NCBI GenBank assembly: GCA_021731815.1
Contig: JAKFWO010000034.1
Location: 1-64,000 of the forward strand
Origin: Hyphomonadaceae bacterium
GTDB taxonomy: Bacteria; Pseudomonadota; Alphaproteobacteria; Caulobacterales; Aquidulcibacteraceae
Length of the DNA stretch: 64,000 nt
Reading direction: 5' to 3'
Shown here: piece after piece, positions 1 to 9,605 of the stretch
Layout: every line of letters begins with the position of its first letter
Numbering within the stretch: position 1 is the stretch's first letter
Notes under the pieces: model-generated
Databases searched by the model: none
What the model was told of the DNA's origin: nothing
What the model saw: only the letters and a program-made list of their open reading frames with translations
Position numbers and translations under genes: made by a program

Positions 1-15
1 GAAACGAGCCCCCGC

Positions 16-1299
16 ATGAATCCGGCACATCCAGAATCCTCCCTGTCGGCCGAATCGATCTCAGCCGAGGCCGGTGACGATCCCCATTTGCAGCCGGTGA
101 CGCTCGCCGAGATCGAGGAAGCGGCGCTCCGCATCAAGGGCCTGATCGAGCGGACGCCGCTGCGCCGCTCGCGCACGCTGTCGGACATCACCGGGGCCGA
201 TGTCTGGCTGAAATTCGAGAATCTGCAATTCACCGCGAGCTTCAAGGAACGCGGCGCGCTCAACAAATTGCTGCAATTGACCCAGGCCGAGCGTGAGGCC
301 GGCGTGCTGGCAGTGTCGGCCGGCAATCATGCCCAGGGCGTGGCCTATCACGCCGCGCGGCTGAAAATTCCGGCCACCATCGTCATGCCGATGGGCACGC
401 CCTTTGTGAAGATCCAGCGCACCCGCAATCACGGCGCGCGCGTGCTGCTGGCGGGCGAGAATTTTTCCGACGCTACCGACCACGCGTTTGCCCTTCAGGC
501 CAAGGAGGGGCTGACCTTCGTCCATCCCTATGACGACCGGGCGATCATTGCGGGCCAGGGCACGCTGGCGCTGGAAATGCTGGATGACGGCCCGGAATTC
601 GACATCCTCGCCATTCCGGTGGGGGGCGGCGGGCTGATTTCGGGCATCGCCACGGCCGCGAAAGCCCGCCAGCCGGGCATTTCGGTGATCGGGGTGGAGG
701 CGCGGATGTATCCCTCGCTCTATTCCGAGTTGCGGGGCGAGGAATCCCATTGCGGCGGTGCAACCATCGCCGAGGGCATCGCCGTCAAGCGCATCGGGCG
801 TCTGCCGCTCGCCATCGCCCGGCGGCTGGTCGATGACACGCTGCTGGTGGACGAGCCCGATCTCGAACGCGCGGTGAGCCTGCTCGTCAATGTCGAGAAA
901 ACGGTGGCCGAGGGTGCGGGCGCGGCGGGGCTGGCGGCCCTGCTCGCCCATCCCGGCAGGTTCCAGGGCCGCCGGGTGGGGCTGGTTTTGTGCGGAGGCA
1001 ATATTGACAGCCGGCTGCTCGCCTCCGTTCTCATGCGCGAGCTGGTGCGCGAGAACCGCATCGTTCTCCTGAAAATGGTGGGCGATGACCGGCCCGGAAT
1101 GCTGGCCAAAATCGCGGCGATCATCGGCCAGTGCGAGGGCAATATCATCGAGGTCGCCCATAACCGCCTCGCGCTCGACGTGCCGGCCAAGGGGGCGGAA
1201 TTCGACATCCTTGTCGAGACCCGCGACGCCCAGCACACCCAGGAGATCACCGACCGCCTGCGCGAGGCCGGCTATCCGCCCCGCCGCGGGCATATGTAG
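16..1299 (+). CDS. ilvA: Threonine ammonia-lyase with ACT domain
   Basis: PLP-dependent enzyme that converts threonine to 2-oxobutanoate and ammonia, the entry step to isoleucine. The PLP lysine is K77 in the block SFKERGALN, the substrate loop SAGNHAQG is at 101-108, and the glycine-rich phosphate loop PVGGGGLISG is at 201-210. Residues about 345-420 form one ACT-type regulatory domain (KMVGDDRPGMLAKIA). At 427 residues it belongs to the shorter single-ACT class, not the roughly 510-residue E. coli IlvA type, so a catabolic TdcB-like role is possible. The first 25 residues are acidic and match no domain I know. The ATG lies 15 bases from the window edge, so an upstream start cannot be checked. 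Confidence 0.93.
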   Translation: MNPAHPESSLSAESISAEAGDDPHLQPVTLAEIEEAALRIKGLIERTPLRRSRTLSDITGADVWLKFENLQFTASFKERGALNKLLQLTQAEREAGVLAVSAGNHAQGVAYHAARLKIPATIVMPMGTPFVKIQRTRNHGARVLLAGENFSDATDHAFALQAKEGLTFVHPYDDRAIIAGQGTLALEMLDDGPEFDILAIPVGGGGLISGIATAAKARQPGISVIGVEARMYPSLYSELRGEESHCGGATIAEGIAVKRIGRLPLAIARRLVDDTLLVDEPDLERAVSLLVNVEKTVAEGAGAAGLAALLAHPGRFQGRRVGLVLCGGNIDSRLLASVLMRELVRENRIVLLKMVGDDRPGMLAKIAAIIGQCEGNIIEVAHNRLALDVPAKGAEFDILVETRDAQHTQEITDRLREAGYPPRRGHM

Positions 1300-1420
1300 G
1301 ATCCGGTTACAGGGTCCGGGTGCGCGATTGGGCGCGCCTTGCCCGGCTGAGATCCCGACGGCATTTTGCACGGGCGAAGCGGGCTTTCGGCGGGTCCCGA
1401 TCACGGCTAGAATCGCCCGG

Positions 1421-1504
1421 TCTTTTCAGATCGGCCTTTTCAGATCGGGCTTTTCAAATCAGGCTTTTCAAATCAGGCTTTTCAAATCAGGCTTTTCAAA
1501 TCAG
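1421..1504. repeat. 14-bp tandem array (6 units) upstream of MAPEG gene
   Basis: Six head-to-tail 14-bp units. Four are identical (gcttttcaaatcag, 1449-1504) and are preceded by two diverged units (1421-1448). The last unit ends at 1504, directly before the ribosome-binding stretch GGGGGGA and the ATG at 1513. The array is therefore the leader of the MAPEG gene, and a change in copy number would move any upstream promoter in 14-bp steps. Confidence 0.95.
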
Positions 1505-1512
1505 GGGGGAAC

Positions 1513-1950
1513 ATGAACCAGGCCTATGTCTATCTCGGTCTCAGCGGCGTGCTGACCGCTTTGTTGTGGCTGCCTTATGTGGCCGCCCGCCTCTTCACCT
1601 GGGGGCTGCCGGCGCTGCTCAAAAACTACACCGGCGATTTTCCCGCCAGCGAGCCCAGGGCCCCGCTTTGGGCCGAGCGCGCCAAACGCGCCCATCTCAA
1701 TATGGTCGAGACCATGCCCGCTTTCATCGCGGTGGTGGCGACGGCCGGCTTTTATACCGATGAACTCGTCGGCAATCAGGTCGGTCACTGGGCGATGATC
1801 TTCTTTTTTGCCCGCGTGGCGCATGCCGTTATTTACTGGTTTGGCATCCCCTTTCTGCGCACGCCGGCCTATCTGGTGTCGTGGGTGTCGATCCTGGTGA
1901 TCGGCTGGCTCGCGCTCAAGCCGGCGCTCCTCGAGCAGGGCTTGTTCTGA
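1513..1950 (+). CDS. MAPEG family membrane protein
   Basis: Small integral membrane protein of 145 residues with about four hydrophobic segments (roughly 5-28, 68-84, 92-112 and 118-138). The segment ERAKRAHLNMVETMPAF and the later RVAHAVIYWFGIPFLRT are typical of the bacterial MAPEG family, which is related to microsomal glutathione transferases and eicosanoid enzymes. The substrate of bacterial members is mostly unknown. The start is supported by a purine-rich GGGGGGA two bases upstream of the ATG, formed at the edge of the 14-bp array. It is monocistronic and convergent with the exporter gene at 2034. Confidence 0.85.
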   Translation: MNQAYVYLGLSGVLTALLWLPYVAARLFTWGLPALLKNYTGDFPASEPRAPLWAERAKRAHLNMVETMPAFIAVVATAGFYTDELVGNQVGHWAMIFFFARVAHAVIYWFGIPFLRTPAYLVSWVSILVIGWLALKPALLEQGLF

Positions 1951-1966
1951 GGGTATTCAGTCCGGG

Positions 1967-2005
1967 AAGCCCGGTTTTGAAAAACTGGATTTCAAAACCG
2001 GGCTT
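1967..2005. terminator. Perfect 16-bp stem hairpin between convergent genes
   Basis: Arms aagcccggttttgaaa (1967-1982) and tttcaaaaccgggctt (1990-2005) are exactly complementary around a 7-base loop. The hairpin lies 16 bases after the MAPEG stop and 28 bases beyond the stop of the convergent TauE/SafE gene. Each arm ends in an A or T run, so it can act as a bidirectional intrinsic terminator. The function is inferred from position and shape. Confidence 0.75.
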
Positions 2006-2033
2006 CACGCCCGCCCGCTCATTTCCCACCCGG

Positions 2034-2858
2034 TCACCCCCCATTTTGGCGCCAAAGGATGGCGATCGCAGTCAGGGCAAGGAACAGCCCGAACGCCCGG
2101 CGCAAGAGCAGGCGGTGCATGCGGTGGGCGAGCCGCGCACCAAAAGGTGCCGTGAGCGCGGCCAGCACACCCATCAGCACCAGTCCCGGCAGATTGACAA
2201 AGCCGAGCGACCCCCATGGTCGGCCGGACAAGCCCCAGCCGAACAGGGCAAAGCCCGCCGCCGCCGGCAGGCCGATCGCCATGCCGAAGCCAGCGGCCGT
2301 CGCGATCGCCTGATGGATCGGCCGCCCGCACAGGGTCATGAGCATGGAGCCCATGGCCCCCCCGCCCACGCCCATCAGCGCCGAGAGCGCGCCGATCAGC
2401 CCGCCGGTCAGCCAGCGCGCAAAGCCTTTCGGCAGATCGGCCGCAATGCGCCAATTCTCCCCGCCCAGCATGAAGGTCAGCGACACCGCGCCGGCGGCCA
2501 GCGCATAGATCCATGCGAGGCCGTGATCGCTGGCAAAGCCCGCAGCGATTGCCCCCAGCGCCGCCCCGCTGGCGACGATCGGGGTCCAGGCCCTGAGCAC
2601 TTCCTCATCCACCGCCTTATGGGCACGGTGGGCGGCGAGCGAGCGCCAGGCGGTCGCCGCGATGATCGCAAGCGACGTGCCGATGGCGGTATGGAGATTG
2701 CCCGCCGCATCTGGTGCCAGGGTCTCGAAGGCGAAGAACAATGCCGGCACGATGACCGTGCCGCCGCCGATCCCGAACAGGCCGGCCGCCAGACCAGAGG
2801 CGAGCCCCGCCGCGGCGAGCATGGCCGCCAGTGTCAGGAATGGCGTGATCTGGTCCAA
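2034..2858 (-). CDS. TauE/SafE family sulfite/anion exporter
   Basis: Polytopic membrane protein of 274 residues with about eight hydrophobic segments. The two glycine-rich signature loops of the TauE/SafE (DUF81) family are present: GLFGIGGGTVIVPALFF near residue 26 and GVGGGAMGSMLMTL near 163. Members export sulfite, sulfoacetate or other small organic anions; the substrate here is unknown. The reading frame opens with TTG at 2858, preceded by GAGGAGAGG, and the first ATG is codon 13, so the exact start is uncertain. It sits directly downstream of pheS, where pheT would be expected. Confidence 0.85.
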   Translation of the reverse strand: MDQITPFLTLAAMLAAAGLASGLAAGLFGIGGGTVIVPALFFAFETLAPDAAGNLHTAIGTSLAIIAATAWRSLAAHRAHKAVDEEVLRAWTPIVASGAALGAIAAGFASDHGLAWIYALAAGAVSLTFMLGGENWRIAADLPKGFARWLTGGLIGALSALMGVGGGAMGSMLMTLCGRPIHQAIATAAGFGMAIGLPAAAGFALFGWGLSGRPWGSLGFVNLPGLVLMGVLAALTAPFGARLAHRMHRLLLRRAFGLFLALTAIAILWRQNGG

Positions 2859-2918
2859 TCGGGCTCGCCTCTCCTCATCGCGCAGGCCATCCGCCCGTCC
2901 GGGGCCGGAATTGCTTCC

Positions 2919-4001
2919 TCAACTCAGGCCCGAGGCGAGGCTCGCCGGGAAAAAGGGCGAGAAGCCATAATGCCGGATCCAGCGCGGGTCACCGGCGAAA
3001 AAATCCCGCAGATCGGACATGCCATATTTCAGCATGGCGAGCCGGTCGATCCCGATGCCGAAGGCAAAGCCCTGCCAGATCTCCGGATCGATACCGCAAT
3101 TGCGCAGCACATTGGCATGGACCATGCCCGAGCCGAGGATTTCCAGCCAATCCTCCCCCTCGCCGATGCGGATCTGTCCGCCCGAGCGGTCGCAGCCGAT
3201 ATCCATCTCGGCCGAGGGTTCGGTGAAGGGGAAATAATGCGGCCGGAAGCGGACGCGAACGTCATCCACCTCGAAAAAGGCGCGGCAGAAATCCATCAGA
3301 CAGCCCTTGAGATGCCCCATATGGGTCTCACGGTCGATGACCAGCCCCTCGATCTGATGGAACATCGGGGTGTGGGTCTGGTCGCTGTCGCAGCGATAGG
3401 TCCGGCCCATGGCAATGATCCGGATCGGCGGTTCTTGCGCCAGCATGGTCCGCACCTGCACCGGGCTCGTATGGGTGCGCAGCAATTTGCGCGTGCCATC
3501 CGGCCCCGGCGGGAAGAAAAACGTGTCGTGCATTTCCCGCGCCGGATGGCCTTCGGGGAAATTCAGCGCGGTGAAATTGTTGAAATCCGTTTCGATATCC
3601 GGTCCTTCGGCGAGGACGAAGCCCATCTCGGCAAAGATGGCGGCCGCTTCCTCCATCACCTGGGAGACCGGATGCACTGCCCCGCGGCGCGAAGGCGCGG
3701 CCGGCAGAGTGAGGTCGAGCCGCTCGCTCGCCAGACGTGCATCGAGCGCGGCCTCGTGAAAGGCCTCGCGGCGCGCGGCGATGCTGGCAGCGACCTCGTC
3801 CTTCAGGGCATTGAGCGCGGGGCCCATCACCTGACGCTCGGCCGGGTTCATCGCGCCCAGCCCGCGCATCAGAAGCGAGATGGAGCCGGTCTTGCCGAGC
3901 ACAGCCACGCGCACGGCCTCGAGCCCCGCTTCATCGGGTGCCGCCGCAATCTCCGCCAGCACGCGGGTCTTCAACGCTTGCGCTTCCGCCGCCGCCTGCA
4001 T
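2919..4001 (-). CDS. pheS: Phenylalanine-tRNA ligase alpha subunit
   Basis: Catalytic alpha subunit of the alpha2-beta2 phenylalanyl-tRNA synthetase, 360 residues. An N-terminal coiled-coil arm (about 1-85) precedes the class II core, with motif 2 ([17 protein letters not shown]) and motif 3 ([17 protein letters not shown]). The start is set at ATG 4001: the upstream extension would run into rplT, and from this codon the protein has the family's usual length. It follows rplT by 22 bases in an rpmI-rplT-pheS operon. The gene for its obligate partner, pheT, does not follow; the next gene encodes an exporter. Confidence 0.95.
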   Translation of the reverse strand: MQAAAEAQALKTRVLAEIAAAPDEAGLEAVRVAVLGKTGSISLLMRGLGAMNPAERQVMGPALNALKDEVAASIAARREAFHEAALDARLASERLDLTLPAAPSRRGAVHPVSQVMEEAAAIFAEMGFVLAEGPDIETDFNNFTALNFPEGHPAREMHDTFFFPPGPDGTRKLLRTHTSPVQVRTMLAQEPPIRIIAMGRTYRCDSDQTHTPMFHQIEGLVIDRETHMGHLKGCLMDFCRAFFEVDDVRVRFRPHYFPFTEPSAEMDIGCDRSGGQIRIGEGEDWLEILGSGMVHANVLRNCGIDPEIWQGFAFGIGIDRLAMLKYGMSDLRDFFAGDPRWIRHYGFSPFFPASLASGLS

Positions 4002-4023
4002 GGGTGTGCCGATCCGTTCAAAC

Positions 4024-4386
4024 TCAGGCGAGCGCCGTCCGGGCCCGTGCCACCAGGGCGGCAAAGGAGGCGGGCGTATTGATCGCCATTTCGGCCATCA
4101 CCTTGCGGTCGAGCGTCACGCCCGCCTTGACCAGCCCGCCGATGAAGCGGGAATAGGTCAGGCTGTCATCGACCATGCGCACGGCGGCATTGATCCGCTG
4201 GATCCACAAGGCGCGGAAATTGCGCTTCTTCTGCCGACGGTCGCGATAGGCATAAAGCCCGGCGCGCTCCACCGCGGCATTGGCGGTGCGGAAGGTGTTC
4301 TTCCGGCGCCCGTAATAGCCCTTGGCGAGCTTCAAAACCTTTTTGTGCCGCGCGCGCGCGGTCACGCCCCGTTTGATCCGAGCCAT
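4024..4386 (-). CDS. rplT: 50S ribosomal protein L20
   Basis: Full-length 120-residue L20, a 23S rRNA-binding protein needed early in large-subunit assembly. The N-terminal basic helix ([19 protein letters not shown]) and the block [17 protein letters not shown] are diagnostic. It lies between rpmI (21 bases upstream) and pheS (22 bases downstream). In many bacteria L20 represses its own operon by binding the leader mRNA. I did not find a clear operator here. Confidence 0.98.
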   Translation of the reverse strand: MARIKRGVTARARHKKVLKLAKGYYGRRKNTFRTANAAVERAGLYAYRDRRQKKRNFRALWIQRINAAVRMVDDSLTYSRFIGGLVKAGVTLDRKVMAEMAINTPASFAALVARARTALA

Positions 4387-4407
4387 GTGTTATCTCCGCC
4401 TGTTCGC

Positions 4408-4611
4408 TTAATCGAGGCCATAGGGGGCCCAACGCTTGACCTTGTCAGCGTCGGGCTTGGCCAGTTCGGATGTACCCCGGTTCTGGCGGATATATTTGGC
4501 ATTGTGGCTCATGAGCCGGTGGCGTTTGCCCGCCACCCCATGCATCACCTTGCCCGTCGCCGTGATCTTGAACCGCTTGGCGACGGATTTTTTCGTCTTC
4601 AGCTTCGGCAT
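4408..4611 (-). CDS. rpmI: 50S ribosomal protein L35
   Basis: A 67-residue, highly basic protein starting [20 protein letters not shown], the standard L35 N-terminus. The ATG at 4611 has a good ribosome-binding site (AAAGGA, 5 bases spacer), so the longer in-frame opening to 4794 is not used. First gene of rpmI-rplT-pheS. infC, often upstream of rpmI in other bacteria, is about 29 kb away at 33347-33883. Confidence 0.97.
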   Translation of the reverse strand: MPKLKTKKSVAKRFKITATGKVMHGVAGKRHRLMSHNAKYIRQNRGTSELAKPDADKVKRWAPYGLD

Positions 4612-4805
4612 TTCGATCCTTTCGGGGGCGCGCCCCTCATCCGGGGTCCTGCCCCATTCATCGTGCATCAACCGCCAGAGGCATGCCTTGGGCCCGGCGA
4701 TCGGAGCGCACGAAAAACCACATCCCGCTGTGAAAAGCAAGGCAGCAAATGCAAGCCGGGCGCGGGTTCCCCGCAAATGCCGCACCCCGGCCATCCCCGG
4801 CGAAG

Positions 4806-7622
4806 TCAGGAGCCGATCTCCTTGAGCCTGTACAACAGGGCCAGTGCCTCTTTCGGGGTCAGCGAATCGGGATCGATGACGAACAGCGCTTCGCGGAGCG
4901 GATCGGGCACCGGCGCTGGTTCCGCGCTCTCCCGCTCTGTCTCCCGGTCCGGGGGGCCGGAAGGAAGGTGCCCGGAAAAAAGGGGCAAAGGCGCGAGCAA
5001 TTCCACCTTGCCGCTCGATTCGAGATCCGCAAGGATGTTGCGCGCGCGCAACAATGTGCTCTTCGGCATACCTGCGCGGCGGGCGGCCTCCACCCCATAG
5101 GAACGATCGGCCGGGCCCTTCTGGACTTCATGGAGGAACACCAGTTCCCCCTTCCATTCCCGGGCCTTGAGGCTGGCATTGGCCAGGGCCGGGAACCCTG
5201 CCGGGAAACCCGCAGCGGACCCGGCCGGCGCCCCCGCGCGCGCAATGTCCCCCGCCCCCGCCAGCGCCGTCAGCTCGTGATAATGTGTCGCAAAAATCCC
5301 GCGGCAGCGGTTGGTTTCATAGAGATGCTCGAGCACCGCCCAGGCGATGGCGAGCCCGTCATAGGTCGCCGTGCCGCGCCCCACTTCGTCGAGAATGACA
5401 AAAGAGCGCGGCCCCGCCTGTTGCAGGATGGCCGCCGTCTCCACCATCTCCACCATGAAGGTCGAACGCCCACCCGCGAGGTCATCGGCCGCCCCCACGC
5501 GCGAAAACACCCGGTCGACGAGGCCCGCGCGCATGGATTTGGCCGGAACAAAGGCCCCGGACTGCGCAAGAATGGCCAGAAGCGCGTTTTGTCGCAGAAA
5601 GGTCGATTTCCCGGCCATATTGGGGCCGGTGACGATCAACAAACGCGGATGGGCCTCGCCCGCCCCGTCAAGCGCGCAATCATTGGGCGTGAAACCGGTT
5701 CCCGAACGTCCCAAAGCGGCGGCAACCACCGGATGGCGCCCAGCCTCGATTTCCCACAGGGTGGAATCATCGAGCACCGGACGGATGCCATTCATCTCCT
5801 CGGCCCATTCCGCGAGCCCGCCGATGAAATCGACCAGCGCCATGGCATCGGCAGCGCCGGCCAGCTTTATTTCCTCGGCGCTCACCGCTGCGGTGAATTC
5901 CGCAAACAGATGGATTTCCCTCGCCAGCGCCTCGCCTTCGGCCCGCGCGATCGCCCGGTCGAGTTCGGCGAGTTCCGCGGTCGAGAACCGCACGCCCGAT
6001 CCCATGGTCTGGCGGTGGAAGAAGCGCGCCGTGAAGGGTGCAGCCAGCAATGTTTCCGCCTGGCGGGCGCTGACCTCGATATAATAGCCGAGCACGGAAT
6101 TATGCCGGATCTTCAGCGATGACAGCGCTGTCTCGGCACAATAGCGCGTATTGAGTTCAGCGATCACCCGGCGCGAATCGTCGCGCAAGGCCAGATGGGA
6201 ATCGAGCGCGGGATCATAGCCCTTCTGGATGAAGCCACCCTCGCGCGCCAGAAAGGGTGGTTCGGGATGGATGGCGGCCGCCAGTTCCTGGGCGAGGCGT
6301 CCAAGCCCCGGATTGCGCGCGAATGAGAGCGCTCGCGCACATTTGGCGAGCACATCGGGCACGAGGTCGAGCCCCTCTTCCAGCAACAGGGCCGCCAGCA
6401 CGTCTCCCGATGTCAAAGCCCGCTGAAGCGTGAGGAGATCGCGCGGCCCCCCTCGCCCGAGCGCCAGCCGCATGCGGGCGCGGGTCAGGTCAGGCGCGGC
6501 CTTCAATGCGCGGACGAGATCGGCGCGCAGACCGGGCCGCTCCAGAAGAAAGCCCACGCCATCATGGCGCTCGCGGATTTCCGCCAGATCCATCAGCGGC
6601 CGGCCGAGCGCCCGGCCGAGCAGCCGCGCCCCGGCGGCCGTCACCGTGCGATCGACCGCATGGATCAGCGAGCCCTTGCGCTCGCCGCGCAGATTGCGGT
6701 CGATTTCCAGAGATGCGCGTGTGGCGGCATCGATCGCCATGAACGAACCGTCGCGCCGCCGCCGCGGCGGGGTCAGGCGGGGCGTCATCCCGGCCTGGGT
6801 CAGCGCGATGTAATCGACGAGCATTCCAAGCGCCGCAAGCTCCGCCTTGCCGAAATCGCCAAATGCGCCCAGCGTTCCCGCCTCGAACAGATCGAGCAGA
6901 CGGCGCTCCCCCGCCCGCGGATTGGCCTTGGCCGCCGAAAGCGGCACCAGCGCCGTCTGGCGCGCCGCGAGCAGGCGAAGGATCTCCTGCATCCCGGGCC
7001 GCGCGGACTCATTTTCGGCATAGAGTGCTTCCGACGGCGCAAAGGCCATGATCTCATGCATGAGATCCCCGGGTGCGAGCGCAATGCTTTCCAGCGCACC
7101 GGTGGAAATATCGGCCGCCGCGATCGCGACCTCCTTGCCGACAAAAGCGAAGGCCAGCAGCCAATTATGGGTGCGCGGTTCGAGCAGCGCATCCTCGGTC
7201 AGCGTGCCGGGGGTCACGATACGCACGACACCGCGCCGCACAATGCTCTTGGCTCCGCGCTTGCGGGCCTCGGCCGGGTCTTCCAATTGCTCGCACACCG
7301 CGATGCGGAAATCGGCGCGGATCAGGCGGGCGAGATAGGCATCGGCGGCATGAAAGGGCACGCCACACATCGGGATGGGTGCGCCGCGATATTCACCGCG
7401 CGCGGTCAGCGCGATGTCGAGCGCTGCCGCGGCTTTCTTCGCATCGTCAAAAAACAATTCGTAGAAATCGCCCATCCGGAAGAACAACAGGCAATCGGGA
7501 TGCTTTTCCTTTTCAGCGAGATATTGCACCATCAGCGGCGATGGCGGGCTGGCACCCGCATGACCGGCTTCGGCCTCAATGGTCCCGGAAGTCAGGGCCG
7601 AGGATTCATTTTGTTCCCGCAT
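4806..7622 (-). CDS. mutS: DNA mismatch repair protein MutS
   Basis: Mismatch-recognition ATPase of 938 residues. The mismatch-contacting Phe-x-Glu is F53-Y54-E55 in MGDFYELFF. The ABC-type ATPase has Walker [11 protein letters not shown] near residue 667, Walker [13 protein letters not shown] near 744 and the H-loop ATHYHEL. It is somewhat longer than E. coli MutS (853), with an N-terminal extension of about 20 residues and alanine/proline-rich insertions near the C-terminal helix-turn-helix. It is a single gene in the same orientation as dciA, 87 bases upstream, and shows no sign of damage. Confidence 0.97.
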   Translation of the reverse strand: MREQNESSALTSGTIEAEAGHAGASPPSPLMVQYLAEKEKHPDCLLFFRMGDFYELFFDDAKKAAAALDIALTARGEYRGAPIPMCGVPFHAADAYLARLIRADFRIAVCEQLEDPAEARKRGAKSIVRRGVVRIVTPGTLTEDALLEPRTHNWLLAFAFVGKEVAIAAADISTGALESIALAPGDLMHEIMAFAPSEALYAENESARPGMQEILRLLAARQTALVPLSAAKANPRAGERRLLDLFEAGTLGAFGDFGKAELAALGMLVDYIALTQAGMTPRLTPPRRRRDGSFMAIDAATRASLEIDRNLRGERKGSLIHAVDRTVTAAGARLLGRALGRPLMDLAEIRERHDGVGFLLERPGLRADLVRALKAAPDLTRARMRLALGRGGPRDLLTLQRALTSGDVLAALLLEEGLDLVPDVLAKCARALSFARNPGLGRLAQELAAAIHPEPPFLAREGGFIQKGYDPALDSHLALRDDSRRVIAELNTRYCAETALSSLKIRHNSVLGYYIEVSARQAETLLAAPFTARFFHRQTMGSGVRFSTAELAELDRAIARAEGEALAREIHLFAEFTAAVSAEEIKLAGAADAMALVDFIGGLAEWAEEMNGIRPVLDDSTLWEIEAGRHPVVAAALGRSGTGFTPNDCALDGAGEAHPRLLIVTGPNMAGKSTFLRQNALLAILAQSGAFVPAKSMRAGLVDRVFSRVGAADDLAGGRSTFMVEMVETAAILQQAGPRSFVILDEVGRGTATYDGLAIAWAVLEHLYETNRCRGIFATHYHELTALAGAGDIARAGAPAGSAAGFPAGFPALANASLKAREWKGELVFLHEVQKGPADRSYGVEAARRAGMPKSTLLRARNILADLESSGKVELLAPLPLFSGHLPSGPPDRETERESAEPAPVPDPLREALFVIDPDSLTPKEALALLYRLKEIGS

Positions 7623-7709
7623 GGACCCTGATTAACCGAGATCGCAGGCTTTTGCAGCCCCGGTTTCAGCCGGTCTCAGGACAATCGACCTTCGGGGTCA
7701 CATCACCGC

Positions 7710-8258
7710 TCAGCCACGCGCCTGCCCGCCCGGAGCCGACAGCACCGCCTGGCCAAGCCTGTCCAGCGCCTCGCGCAGCACCGGATTGTCGACGGTGGCG
7801 AGCAATGCCGAAAGCCGCGCCCGCTCGGCGGCATTGATTGCAGGATTCGCCAGTGCCGGTTTCGGGGCATTCCCCGCGATCTGGCGCAGGCTCTTTTGGG
7901 CAAACGCGATTTTGGCGATGCTCCCGGTCCCCGCGAACAGATTGATGCGCTCGAGCAAGCGCGCGCTCTGATGCTGCAAGACCAAAGCTGCTGGCCCGGC
8001 CGCGGCCAGATGCAGCGTGCGGGCCCCCTTCTCGCCCGTGAGTTTTTCCGGCGCGCACAGGGTGGCAAGCTCGGGGCCCACGATCTCACGCCAGGCGGCG
8101 GCCAGTTCCGGAAGCTGAATCCCGCCTTTGGCCCGCTGCTCGCGCAGAACCGGTGCGAGGGCGGCCGCCGCCCGTCTTGCACCATAGCGCACCGCGCGGC
8201 CGCGATTTTCCGCGAGAATCGACAACGCTTCTGCCGCGGCAGAGGAAAAATAACGCAT
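7710..8258 (-). CDS. dciA: DUF721 protein, probable replicative helicase loader DciA
   Basis: About 182 residues from the ATG at 8258, which has GGGGG six bases upstream; an in-frame ATG at 8312 is less likely. The block ELAAAWREIVGPELATLCAPEKL and the following LHLAAAGPAALVLQH match the DUF721/DciA fold. DciA loads or assists the DnaB helicase in bacteria without DnaC. Divergence from mutY is a common alphaproteobacterial arrangement and supports the call. The C-terminal half is alanine-rich and likely less structured. Confidence 0.8.
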   Translation of the reverse strand: MRYFSSAAAEALSILAENRGRAVRYGARRAAAALAPVLREQRAKGGIQLPELAAAWREIVGPELATLCAPEKLTGEKGARTLHLAAAGPAALVLQHQSARLLERINLFAGTGSIAKIAFAQKSLRQIAGNAPKPALANPAINAAERARLSALLATVDNPVLREALDRLGQAVLSAPGGQARG

Positions 8259-8418
8259 CTTCAGCCCCCAAGGCCCGGTGTCATTTGCCCCCGGGCGCGG
8301 CCATTCAGGCATGCTTCCGGAAGCCGGGTTTAAAAAATATTTGCAATCAACGACTTGTAGTGACCCCGCTGCCGTTCATGTGCCAGCGGGGCGACACTTC
8401 CATCCCGCCTCAGCGGGC

Positions 8419-8433
8419 TTAAGATCGGGTTAA
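8419..8433. promoter_or_regulatory. Candidate CtrA box TTAA-N7-TTAA
   Basis: The string TTAAGATCGGGTTAA has the exact TTAA-N7-TTAA spacing of the alphaproteobacterial CtrA box. Its last base is the A of the mutY ATG, and it lies between the divergent dciA and mutY starts. The match is to the short consensus only, so chance occurrence is possible. Binding is an inference. Confidence 0.35.
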
Positions 8434-9605
8434 TGAGCGCCAATGATTCGCCCCAGCCCCTTCCCGCGATTTTCCACAAGATGTTGCGGTGGTATGACGG
8501 GAATGCCCGAGATCTGGTGTGGAGAACCTCTCCCGCCGCGCGGCGCGCCGGTCAGCGCCCGGATCCTTTCCGGGTGTGGATGTCGGAGATCATGCTCCAG
8601 CAGACCGGCGTGACCGTGGTCGGCCCGCGCTTTGCCCGGTTCCTGGCGCGTTTTCCGACGATCCACGCGCTGGCGGCCGCGCCACGCGATGACGTGGCCG
8701 CCGAATGGGCGGGGCTTGGATATTATGCGCGACTGCGCAATCTCCATGATTGCGCGCGAATCCTCGTTCGCGAGCGGGACGGGAATTTTCCTGAAGCCGT
8801 GCCGGAACTTCAGGCCCTGCCAGGCATCGGGCCCTATACGGCGCGCGCCATTGCAGCGATCGCCTTCGACGCGAAAGTGGTCCCCGCCGATGGCAATATT
8901 GCGCGGATCGTGGCGCGGCTTCAGGCCATTCGGGCGCAAACCCCCGCCGCGCGCCAGGCCCTGCTGCGTTGCGCCGAACAGCTCGCGCCCGGGCCCCGGC
9001 CGGGCGATTTCGCGCAGGGTCTGATGGATCTGGGGGCCGGGATCTGCACGCCGCGATCACCCGATTGCCAGGCCTGCCCGATCGCGGATGCATGCGCGGG
9101 CCGGCGGAGTGGCCGACCGGAGGATTTTCCTGGCCCCCTCCACCGCCCGAAAAAACCGCGACGCTTTGGCGCCTGTTTCATCATCCGGTGGTCGGAATAC
9201 GGGAAGGAAATGCTTCTGCTGCGCCGACGCCCCGACAAGGGCCTGTTGGGCGGATTATGGACGGCTCCACTGACCGATTTCATGCCGGAATTCGAGCCGG
9301 ATTCTCCGCCGGACTGGACAATGCTCGCGCCCATTCCGGCCATGTGGCAGGCCCACGGAAGCGTGCGCCATTCCTTCACCCATTTCGATCTTGAACTGGC
9401 GGTGTTCGAGGCCCGGCTGAGCACCCTCATCCCAGGCATCCCCGCCGGCGATGTCTGGATCAACGCCGGGGAGCTGGCTTCCATCGCCATGCCGCGCCTG
9501 ATGCTGAAGGCGCTGGCTTTGGCCGGGCCGCCAGAGCCCGGAGATTCAGGGGCCCGGGGCCTCAGGCGGCGAGGACGCGCTCGACCTCGGCCACCAGATC
9601 CTTGA
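8433..9605 (+). CDS. mutY: A/G-specific adenine glycosylase MutY
   Basis: Base-excision enzyme that removes adenine opposite 8-oxoguanine, 390 residues. Visible features are the catalytic E52 in MSEIMLQQTGV, a helix-hairpin-helix LPGIGPYTARAI (129-140), catalytic D153 in PADGNIARI, and a [4Fe-4S] cluster site C205-x6-C212-x2-C215-x5-C221. A C-terminal Nudix-like domain (about 240-365) recognises 8-oxoG. The ATG directly abuts a TTAA-N7-TTAA motif and has no strong Shine-Dalgarno. The last 44 bases overlap the 3' end of the convergent cpdR. Confidence 0.95.
   Translation: MSANDSPQPLPAIFHKMLRWYDGNARDLVWRTSPAARRAGQRPDPFRVWMSEIMLQQTGVTVVGPRFARFLARFPTIHALAAAPRDDVAAEWAGLGYYARLRNLHDCARILVRERDGNFPEAVPELQALPGIGPYTARAIAAIAFDAKVVPADGNIARIVARLQAIRAQTPAARQALLRCAEQLAPGPRPGDFAQGLMDLGAGICTPRSPDCQACPIADACAGRRSGRPEDFPGPLHRPKKPRRFGACFIIRWSEYGKEMLLLRRRPDKGLLGGLWTAPLTDFMPEFEPDSPPDWTMLAPIPAMWQAHGSVRHSFTHFDLELAVFEARLSTLIPGIPAGDVWINAGELASIAMPRLMLKALALAGPPEPGDSGARGLRRRGRARPRPPDP

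Noticed and set aside
61-1404. Long open frame on the minus strand opposite ilvA
   Set aside because: Composition is that of an antisense shadow (His/Gly/Arg-rich) and the plus-strand enzyme is complete with all motifs.
4002-4064. Upstream extension of pheS
   Set aside because: It would overlap rplT and adds residues not found in PheS. ATG 4001 gives the family length.
1881-4082. 733-codon plus-strand open frame
   Set aside because: It covers the exporter, pheS and part of rplT in antisense. Protein sense is absent while all minus-strand genes are intact.
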